Below, piece by piece: positions 1-6,389 of a stretch of DNA of 7,517 nucleotides; position 1 is the first letter of the stretch, and the number at the start of each line of letters is the position of its first letter. The position numbers and the translations under genes are program-made. Below the pieces are notes generated by a model that made no database searches, had not been told where the DNA came from, and saw nothing but the letters and a program-made list of their open reading frames with translations. This DNA is from Bryobacterales bacterium (lineage in GTDB: Bacteria > Acidobacteriota > Terriglobia > Bryobacterales > Bryobacteraceae), in NCBI GenBank assembly GCA_016789785.1, contig JAEUQE010000062.1:1568-9084 (forward strand), given 5' to 3'.

Positions 1-1
1 T

Positions 2-1063
2 CGCGGCAACCGCTCCAACATCTACAACCAGCAGTGGAACTTCACGGTTCAGCATCAGTTGCGCGGCGGCTTTCTGCTGGAAGGATCGTATGCCGGCAAC
101 AAAGGCACGCGGCTTCCCATCTCGATTGACTTCAACGCAGTGGACCCGCGATTCCAATCGCTCGGCGCGCAACTCAACGAACAAGTGCCGAATCCCTTCT
201 TCGGCACGACGACTGTGGGCGCTCTGGCGCAACGCACAGTGAGCCGCCTGACGCTCCTGCGGCCCTATCCGCACTACGGCACAGTCGGCACGTTCAATCC
301 TGCCGTTGCACAGAATATCGGCTCCTCCATCTATCACTCCGCGCAACTGCGCCTGGAGAAGCGATTCTCGGGCGGCAATAACTTCGTTGTGGCGTACACG
401 AATTCCAAGCTCATCGACGATGGTTCCGGCCGCATCTTCGGCGAGACCGCATTCACACCTCCCGTTCAGAATCAGTTCAACCTGCGGGCGGAGCGTGCGA
501 TCTCCGAAGGCGATGTGTCGCAACGTCTCGTCGTCAGCCATAGCATCGATCTCCCGTTCGGCAAGGGCCGCAAGTTTCTCAGCGGCGCCGGCAGAGGCGT
601 GGATCTCGCGCTCGGCGGATGGTCATTGAGCGGCGTCGCATCCTGGAACACGGGCTTCCCGCTCGCGCTCACGTCGATTGGCAACAGCGGCGTCGGCTCC
701 GCGGTGCTTCGTCCGAATAGCACAGGCCAATCGGCGGACCTCAGCGGCGCACCGCAAACTCGCCTGAATCGCTACTTCGACATCTCGCAATTCACCCCGC
801 CACCGGCGTTCACTTTCGGCAACGTGGGACGCACGCTTCCGGATGTGCGCGGACCAAGCCGCCGCAACTACGATGTCGCGCTGCAGAAGAGCTTCCTGGT
901 GCGCGAGCCCATTTCGGTGGTGTTCCGTGCGGAGGCGTTCAACCTCACCAACACGCCGTATTTCTTCACGCCCGGTGAAGGCCTCGGATCACCAACGTTC
1001 GGCATCATCACAGCAGCATCCGGCGAGCGCACGGTACAGTTCTCCTTGAAGGTATTGTTCTAA
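2..1063 (+). CDS. TonB-dependent receptor, Oar-like, C-terminal part (5' end outside window)
   Basis: This is the C-terminal 353 residues of an outer-membrane beta-barrel receptor. The frame is open to the left edge, so an apparent TTG start at 59 is internal and the gene begins upstream of the window. The visible part is all barrel: alternating aromatic/polar strands, a GSYAGNKGTRLP segment near residues 28-39, an ERAISEGDVSQRLVVSHSID stretch from residue 164, and GGWSLSGVASWNTGFPL at 205-221. The latter two match the conserved distal barrel of Oar-like receptors of Acidobacteria. The protein ends in Phe after an alternating strand, as expected of a BAM-recognised barrel. Receptors of this family take up large substrates with energy from TonB-ExbBD, but the substrate here cannot be read. 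The stop codon overlaps the ATG of the sialidase-like gene (TAATG), which suggests joint translation. It is the same family as the receptor at 2914-6357 but clearly diverged from it, so this is not a recent duplication. Family assignment is secure; ligand is unknown. Confidence 0.93.
   Translation, partial: RGNRSNIYNQQWNFTVQHQLRGGFLLEGSYAGNKGTRLPISIDFNAVDPRFQSLGAQLNEQVPNPFFGTTTVGALAQRTVSRLTLLRPYPHYGTVGTFNPAVAQNIGSSIYHSAQLRLEKRFSGGNNFVVAYTNSKLIDDGSGRIFGETAFTPPVQNQFNLRAERAISEGDVSQRLVVSHSIDLPFGKGRKFLSGAGRGVDLALGGWSLSGVASWNTGFPLALTSIGNSGVGSAVLRPNSTGQSADLSGAPQTRLNRYFDISQFTPPPAFTFGNVGRTLPDVRGPSRRNYDVALQKSFLVREPISVVFRAEAFNLTNTPYFFTPGEGLGSPTFGIITAASGERTVQFSLKVLF
1048..1053 (+). promoter_or_regulatory. 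Weak ribosome-binding site (GAAGGT) for the sialidase-like gene
   Basis: A purine-rich GAAGGT lies inside the last codons of the upstream receptor gene, 9 bases before the ATG at 1063. It is only a partial Shine-Dalgarno match. With the one-base stop/start overlap, ribosomes finishing the receptor could restart here. It supports the 1063 start but is not strong on its own. Confidence 0.4.
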
Positions 1064-2910
1064 TGTCGATTCGGACTCTCTTATTGATCGCGGCCACCTG
1101 CACTCTGCTGAACGCAGCCCAGGACCAGCGCGATATTCGCCAAGGCCGCGAGATCCCGACCGAAACCTACGCGGATCAGCCGTATGTGGTGAAGACCGAT
1201 GATGGCGCATGGCTGGTCTGCGTGACCACAGGGTCGGGACGCGAAGGCGAACCAGGCCAACATGTGATCACGATGCGCAGCACCGATCAGGGCAAGACAT
1301 GGGAGAAGCCCGTGGATGTGGAGCCCGCGACGGGCCCCGAGTCCTCCTACGCGGTGATGCTGAAAGTGCCTTCGGGCCGGGTCTACGTTTTCTACAACCA
1401 CAACACCGACAACGTGCGCCAGGTCATCGGCGACAATCCGCCATACCGGGATGGCGTCGTGCGCCGCGTCGACAGCCTTGGGCACTTCGTGTTCAAGTAC
1501 TCCGATGATCATGGGAGATCCTGGTCTGCGAAACGCTACGAGATCCCCCAGCGCGACTTCGAAATCGACGAGCGCAATGTCTACAAGGGCAAGCTGAAGT
1601 TCTTCTGGACGGTGGGCAAGGCGTTCGCGCACCAAGGTGTGGGCTACGTTCCGATCCACAAAGTGGGCGGCTTCGGGGAAGGTTTCTTCACCTCAAGTGA
1701 GGGTGCGTTGCTGCGCAGCGAGAACATCCTTACCGAGCGCGACGCCGAGAAGATCCGCTGGGAAACGCTGCCTGAAGGAAAGGTGGGACTGCGTACACCG
1801 GCCAAGGTGGGCGGCCCTGTCGCGGAGGAACAGAGCTTCTCAGTGATGAGCGATGGATCATTCTTCGTGGTCTATCGGACTATCGACGGGCATCCCGCCT
1901 ACTCCTACAGCCGCGACAAAGGCCGCACGTGGGATCCGCCACAGTATATGCGGTACGCCGATGGCCGCTTGATGAAGCATCCGCGCGCGGCGACCTTCGC
2001 GTGGCGATGCGAGAACGGCAAGTATCTCTACTGGTTTCACAATCACGGCGGCCGCTTCATTCGTGAGCATCCACGCCGGCGCACCATCGCGTATGAAGAG
2101 CGCAATCCGGTGTGGCTGGCCGCTGGCGAAGAAGTCGACTCACCGCAAGGCAAGGTGATTCGCTGGTCGCAGCCGGAGATCGCGCTCTACGACGACGATC
2201 CGATGATCCGCATGAGCTATCCGGACCTCATTGAAGAAGGCGGCAAGTATATCCTGACTGAGACGCAGAAGGACATTGCGCGCACGCACGAGATCGACCC
2301 GAAGCTGATCAACGGACTCTTCCAGCAATTCGAGAATAAGGAATTGACCACCGATGGCATGCTGCTGGAGGTACCTGCAAGCGGCGCCATGCCGAAGTCC
2401 GCGAAAATGCCCGATCTTCCGTTGTTCGTGAAGCGCTCCACCACACGCCACGACTATGGCACCGACGATCTGCGGGCAGGCGTCACGATCGAAGCACGAG
2501 TGCGATTGCTCAATTTGAATCCGGGTCAGATGCTGCTCGACAATCGCACGCCAGATGGCCGCGGCTTTGCTGTGCAGACCGCCGCAGGAGGCGCAGTGGA
2601 ACTGATCCTCAGCGATGGCCGCAGCGAAGCTCGGCTGCTCTCGGACCCAGGGACGTTACGCGTGGGAACGCAACATCATATCGCGGCGATTGTCGATGGC
2701 GGCCCGAAAGTCATGAGCTTCGTCATCGACGGCAAGCTTCACGATGGCGGCGACACACGCCAGTTCGGCTGGCGGCGATACCACCCGAACCTCATGTCGG
2801 CCAACGGCGCGGCGGAACTTCGCATCGGCGCGGGCGTCAGCAAAGCCCGAATCTACGGGCGTGCGATCCGCACATCGGAAGCAATTGGAAACTGGCGCAG
2901 CGGCCGGTGA
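1063..2910 (+). CDS. Secreted sialidase-fold (BNR/Asp-box) protein with C-terminal LamG-like module
   Basis: A 615-residue exported protein. Residues 1-19 form a signal peptide (basic R4, hydrophobic LLLIAATCTLL, cleavage near A18/A19). The six-bladed sialidase-type propeller spans about 27-440 and carries three Asp boxes: STDQGKTW (73-80), SDDHGRSW (147-154) and SRDKGRTW (283-290). Other conserved-looking blocks are REIPTETYADQPYVV (29-43), KHPRA (305-309), WFHNHGG (324-330), SYPDLIE (385-391) and TETQK (399-403). From memory these blocks recur in Planctomycete, Verrucomicrobial and Acidobacterial proteins annotated as sialidase family or exo-alpha-sialidase. Residues about 465-615 look like a concanavalin/LamG jelly roll, which often binds sugars. 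The start is fixed by the TAATG overlap with the receptor gene and by the signal peptide. True sialidase activity is not shown: I can point to R29 and R308 as candidate active-site arginines but cannot align the classical Arg triad and Tyr/Glu pair. Another glycoside hydrolase or lyase role is possible. The gene ends 3 bases before the convergent receptor gene. Confidence 0.92.
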   Translation: MSIRTLLLIAATCTLLNAAQDQRDIRQGREIPTETYADQPYVVKTDDGAWLVCVTTGSGREGEPGQHVITMRSTDQGKTWEKPVDVEPATGPESSYAVMLKVPSGRVYVFYNHNTDNVRQVIGDNPPYRDGVVRRVDSLGHFVFKYSDDHGRSWSAKRYEIPQRDFEIDERNVYKGKLKFFWTVGKAFAHQGVGYVPIHKVGGFGEGFFTSSEGALLRSENILTERDAEKIRWETLPEGKVGLRTPAKVGGPVAEEQSFSVMSDGSFFVVYRTIDGHPAYSYSRDKGRTWDPPQYMRYADGRLMKHPRAATFAWRCENGKYLYWFHNHGGRFIREHPRRRTIAYEERNPVWLAAGEEVDSPQGKVIRWSQPEIALYDDDPMIRMSYPDLIEEGGKYILTETQKDIARTHEIDPKLINGLFQQFENKELTTDGMLLEVPASGAMPKSAKMPDLPLFVKRSTTRHDYGTDDLRAGVTIEARVRLLNLNPGQMLLDNRTPDGRGFAVQTAAGGAVELILSDGRSEARLLSDPGTLRVGTQHHIAAIVDGGPKVMSFVIDGKLHDGGDTRQFGWRRYHPNLMSANGAAELRIGAGVSKARIYGRAIRTSEAIGNWRSGR

Positions 2911-2913
2911 AGT

Positions 2914-5900
2914 TTACCAATTGATGCGAAGGGCAAGTTGAATGCGCCGAGGGGGCCGGGCCGAGATTGGCTCTCCAAACAACGGATCCGTCTGCTCGGT
3001 GGAGCCCGCTCCTTCCCAACGTGTTCCCGTCGACACCGAACTGAACTGCGGATGATTGAAGCTGTTGTAGGTTTCCAGGCGCAACTGCGAGGACCAACGC
3101 TCCCACTTGAAGTTGCGGTAGAGCGAGATATCGAAGTTGAGGAAACCAGGGTGCCGCATGGTGTTGTTGCCCAGATTGCCCAACTCTCCACGCATCGGCG
3201 CGCGGAATCGTTGCTCGATCGGCGCGTTTCCATCCACCACCACCAGACGCGCGGCCTGACTGGAGGATCCTGTGATGTCCGCACCGTTGACCAACGTGTA
3301 GCCGGGCGTGAACGGCGCGCCGCTTTGCCCGCGCGTGATGCCCGAGACCTGCCATCCGCGGGCAAGAACGTTCTTCTTCCACGGCATCACCCAGTTGTAG
3401 TTCACTGCGATCACGTGCCGGCGATCATAGTTCAACACGCCATAGTGCCAGGACCGCGGCGAATAGAACGGGCTCACCGTGAAACCGTCATTGGGCGAAG
3501 TCCCCAGCGCCTTTGAGAACGTGTAGCTCGCACCCCAATTGAAGTTGCGCCCGAAGCGTTGGGTGATGCGGGTCTGCAGCGAGTTGTAATTCGATGTCGC
3601 CGCGAACTCGTAGAGCAGAATATCGCCGTAGCCCTGAATGGGCCGCAGGAAGTCGCCAGGCAGGGCGTTGTTCGGCCGCGCGGGATTGCGATTCTGCGGA
3701 TTCACTTCGAGGTGCGTGCTGTACAGCGGGATCGCATTGATGTTCCGTTGCCACAATTGGTGCCGGCTCAGCGCGCCGACATACGACACGTCCAGCAGCG
3801 TGCCTCTGCGCAGTTGCTGCTGCACACCAAGGGAGAAGTTGTATGTTGTGGGCATCGGGTTGTCGCCGAAGATCGCACGCACCGTTCCCGATGGCGCGAG
3901 CACTCCGCTTCCCGATGTCTGGGCGAGTGTTTGCAAGGTACCGTAGTAAACCGTCGGAGTGAAGATGGACGGCGGATTTGGCAGCATGTTGTAAGTCATG
4001 TTGCCCTGGATGCGGTCATAGAACACACCGCCACCACCGCGGATCGCCGTGCGGCCGCGCTTGAACGGGTCCCACGAAAACCCAAAACGGGGAGCCAGCA
4101 TGACCGGCGGAATCGCGTACAGACCCTTCGGGACGCCATTTCCCGCACGCACCATGCCGATGGCGGGTACACCGATACCCGGCGCGTATGTCCCGATGAA
4201 GCCCTCACCAAACTTCCGGCCAGTGACCGGATCCACCGCAACCGTGCGCCCGTTCTCATCCAAGGCGGGACGCAGTAGAACCGGCGCTTTCGCAGGATCG
4301 TACGCATTCGGCGAAAACGTATGAAGCTGCAGTCCTCGATCGTAGGTGGGCGGATTCGCATAGAACCGCACACCGAAATCGAGCAGCAGGTTGGGCTTCA
4401 CGCGCCACGCATCTTGAGCGTAGAACTCGAGGTTGCGGAAGAAGTAGTTTCCCCGCGGACGCGCGCTCGCTTCGGTGTAGGTGTTGAACGAGCCGATGAA
4501 TGCATTGGCGTAGGTGAAGCCCGTGTCGTACTCGCTCAGTTGATTGTTGTTGAAGTTGATCGTGCCGCGCGTGGCGGCGTTGGCGCTCTGGTCCTTTCGC
4601 GTCCGCTCGTAGTAAAAGCCGAACTTGAATTGATGCGTCTTCCAGATCCGGCTCAGGTTGTCCGTAATGGCAAGAATCAGATTCGCGTTGTCGTAGGGAA
4701 CGCCATCCGCCATGGAAGGATTCGCCCAGTTCTGCACTTGGCTGAAGTTCATGTTCGGAATGAAGTTCCCGGCGTTGAGATTGGGATTCCACTGAGGGAG
4801 GTTGATGCCCAGCTTGTTGCGATCCACCTTCTCGGGATCGCGCGGATAATACCAGAGACGGTTCTGACTGAGCCCGGCAGTGAACTCGTTGAACGTCGTC
4901 GGCGATACGGTCCATGTGGCTCGCAATGTCGCTCCCCGTCCGGGTTGGCGGAAGATGACCGGCGTCAGCGGGAAGTTGACACCGCCGTTCACCCACAGGC
5001 CCCAAGGCACCTCCTGACGATCTGCGGTGTTACTGATGCGAATGTTCGTCTGCAGCTTCTGCATCGGCTGATAGTCAAGACGGAGAATCTCCGTTCGCCG
5101 CGGATAGCTTCCGCTTGCGATGGCGATGTGGTTCCACTGATAGCGGCGATTCGGAATGGGGTCTACGAAATTCGGCAGGGGAAACACGCTGAGAATGCGC
5201 TGGCCGAGCGGATCCTGCCGCGAAATGGGAACGACGTTTCCAGCAAAGGGCACCTTGTTGCCGTTCGCCGCGCGCTCCGTGAGCGGATCACGCACAATGC
5301 GCAAGGCACCGTTGGTGTTGCGGCTGTCCGAGAAGTCGCCCATGCGCTCGCGCTCGGTAGGCACAGTGACGGTGCGCGATCCATACTCGACAAGCTGCCG
5401 TTGAAACTCCTGCGACCAGAAGAAGAACAGCTTGTTGCGTCCACGATTGAACTTGCCTGGAATGTAGATGGGCCCGGAGAACGTGTAACTACCGATGTTG
5501 TAGCGGTACGGTGGACGCTGCACGCCGCGCTGGTTGTTCAGCCAGTTGTTCGCGGAGTAACCTTCGTGCCGGTGATACCATCCTGCCGATCCATGAAACT
5601 GCTTGCCGCCACCGCGAGTGATGATCGTGATGGCGCCACCGGAGTTGCGGCCATACTCCGCCGCGTAGTTCGACAGCAGCACCTTCACCTCGCCCACGGA
5701 ATCCATGGACGGCATGGAGTGCACACTGCCATTCGACCCAGTGTCGAGCGTTGTCACGCCATCAATCGCCACGTTCTTGGAATTGTCCCGTCCCCCGGCG
5801 AGGAACAGGCCTTGGGTGCTGGTTTGCGACGGCGACTCGCGCCCTTCGCTGGTATCCACAACACCCGGCATCAGTGCGATTGCGTCCATTACGTCCCGGC

Positions 5901-6357
5901 CCCTCAAAGCGAAGTTCTGAATATCTTCCTGGGTCAGTGACGACGACTTCTCGCTGGATGCGAGTTGCACTTGCGCGGTGTCTGCAGTGACCGAAACCGC
6001 CTGTGAAGCCTCTCCCAATTCGAGCTTGATTCGACCGAGCGTGCGCTGATCTCCAGAGTTCAGAGCAATCTCTTTCTGTTCGTAGTTCTTGAACCCGGTC
6101 TGCCTTATGAACAGCGTGTAGGTTCCCGGAGTGAGATCGGGAAACGCGAAGAAGCCTGACTCATTGGTCATCGTTTCTCGTTTGAAGCCGGTCTGCAGGC
6201 TCGCAACTTGAATCCCGACTCCGGGGATCACGGAGTCCGTCGGGTCCACAACGGTACCGGAAAGACCAGATGAAATGTTCTGCCCATGAACCCCACAGGC
6301 AAACACGAGCAGCAAGACAAAGATACCCACGTTACCTCCAGTGCGCCGCACCAACAC
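2914..6357 (-). CDS. Complete Oar-like TonB-dependent receptor with carboxypeptidase-regulatory-like domain
   Basis: A full-length outer-membrane receptor of 1147 residues, a usual size for Acidobacterial Oar-like proteins. Counting from the GTG at 6357: signal peptide 1-25 (RR at 4-5, hydrophobic GIFVLLLVFA, cleavage after VHG), carboxypeptidase-regulatory-like beta domain about 32-112 (SGTVVDPTDSVIPGVGI, then GFFAFPDLTPGTYTL), plug about 128-250 (LRGRDVMDAIALMPGV, VAIDGV, YAAEYGRNSGGAITIITRGG), and a 22-strand-type barrel to the end. Distal barrel landmarks are YDRRHVIAV from 977 and GWQVSG from 1001. The protein ends in Trp after an alternating strand. It should import a large or complexed substrate using TonB, but the ligand is unknown. 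The start is uncertain: 6357 is the most upstream in-frame start after a TAG at 6373-6375, while GTGs at 6351 and 6330 are also in frame. Only 6330 has a Shine-Dalgarno sequence, but the two upstream starts keep the basic n-region of the signal peptide. Cys21 does not sit in a good lipobox. Confidence 0.93.
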   Translation of the reverse strand: MLVRRTGGNVGIFVLLLVFACGVHGQNISSGLSGTVVDPTDSVIPGVGIQVASLQTGFKRETMTNESGFFAFPDLTPGTYTLFIRQTGFKNYEQKEIALNSGDQRTLGRIKLELGEASQAVSVTADTAQVQLASSEKSSSLTQEDIQNFALRGRDVMDAIALMPGVVDTSEGRESPSQTSTQGLFLAGGRDNSKNVAIDGVTTLDTGSNGSVHSMPSMDSVGEVKVLLSNYAAEYGRNSGGAITIITRGGGKQFHGSAGWYHRHEGYSANNWLNNQRGVQRPPYRYNIGSYTFSGPIYIPGKFNRGRNKLFFFWSQEFQRQLVEYGSRTVTVPTERERMGDFSDSRNTNGALRIVRDPLTERAANGNKVPFAGNVVPISRQDPLGQRILSVFPLPNFVDPIPNRRYQWNHIAIASGSYPRRTEILRLDYQPMQKLQTNIRISNTADRQEVPWGLWVNGGVNFPLTPVIFRQPGRGATLRATWTVSPTTFNEFTAGLSQNRLWYYPRDPEKVDRNKLGINLPQWNPNLNAGNFIPNMNFSQVQNWANPSMADGVPYDNANLILAITDNLSRIWKTHQFKFGFYYERTRKDQSANAATRGTINFNNNQLSEYDTGFTYANAFIGSFNTYTEASARPRGNYFFRNLEFYAQDAWRVKPNLLLDFGVRFYANPPTYDRGLQLHTFSPNAYDPAKAPVLLRPALDENGRTVAVDPVTGRKFGEGFIGTYAPGIGVPAIGMVRAGNGVPKGLYAIPPVMLAPRFGFSWDPFKRGRTAIRGGGGVFYDRIQGNMTYNMLPNPPSIFTPTVYYGTLQTLAQTSGSGVLAPSGTVRAIFGDNPMPTTYNFSLGVQQQLRRGTLLDVSYVGALSRHQLWQRNINAIPLYSTHLEVNPQNRNPARPNNALPGDFLRPIQGYGDILLYEFAATSNYNSLQTRITQRFGRNFNWGASYTFSKALGTSPNDGFTVSPFYSPRSWHYGVLNYDRRHVIAVNYNWVMPWKKNVLARGWQVSGITRGQSGAPFTPGYTLVNGADITGSSSQAARLVVVDGNAPIEQRFRAPMRGELGNLGNNTMRHPGFLNFDISLYRNFKWERWSSQLRLETYNSFNHPQFSSVSTGTRWEGAGSTEQTDPLFGEPISARPPRRIQLALRINW
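6334..6339 (-). promoter_or_regulatory. Shine-Dalgarno-like GGAGGT before the internal GTG at 6330
   Basis: On the - strand GGAGGT is followed by AAC and then an in-frame GTG (6328-6330). It is a perfect anti-16S match, but the 3-base gap (4 from GGAGG) is tighter than usual. If used, the receptor would start with MGIFVLLL, a signal peptide without basic residues. If not, the motif simply encodes Gly-Gly within a longer signal peptide. The choice between the 6357, 6351 and 6330 starts depends on this site. Confidence 0.4.
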
Positions 6358-6389
6358 GGCATTGGGGTCAGTCTACAACACAGCGGGAG
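6358..6389. other. 32-base gap between the His/Cys protein gene and the receptor gene
   Basis: This short spacer on the - strand separates the TAA of the upstream gene from the most upstream GTG of the receptor. I see no convincing hairpin-plus-T-run terminator and no clear -35/-10 pair, and it is short for a full promoter. This fits co-transcription of the two genes. A Shine-Dalgarno sequence for the 6357 GTG is absent here. Confidence 0.45.

Noticed and set aside
1081..1659. Open frame of 192 codons on the - strand
   Set aside because: It lies opposite the sialidase-like gene, whose signal peptide and Asp boxes lie on the + strand in the same stretch.
3559..4278. Open frame of 239 codons on the + strand
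   Set aside because: It is antisense to the receptor barrel, with low-complexity basic composition and no start signal. It is a shadow frame.
4321..5940. Long open frame of 539 codons on the + strand inside the receptor gene
   Set aside because: It lies fully antisense to a receptor with clear domains over its whole length. Its translation is rich in Arg/Val/His/Ala without recognisable motifs, as expected of a shadow frame in GC-rich DNA.
1..6357. Possible inverted duplication of two TonB receptor genes flanking the sialidase-like gene
   Set aside because: The two receptors share the family's barrel landmarks only. Their C-terminal segments differ in length and sequence (ending in VLF versus INW), so they are diverged members and not arms of a recent inverted repeat.
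6370..6377. Lipoprotein signal for the complete receptor (Cys21 in its leader)
   Set aside because: The residues before the Cys are Val-Phe-Ala, and Phe at that place is a poor lipobox. A normal signal peptidase site after VHG fits better and matches the receptor family.
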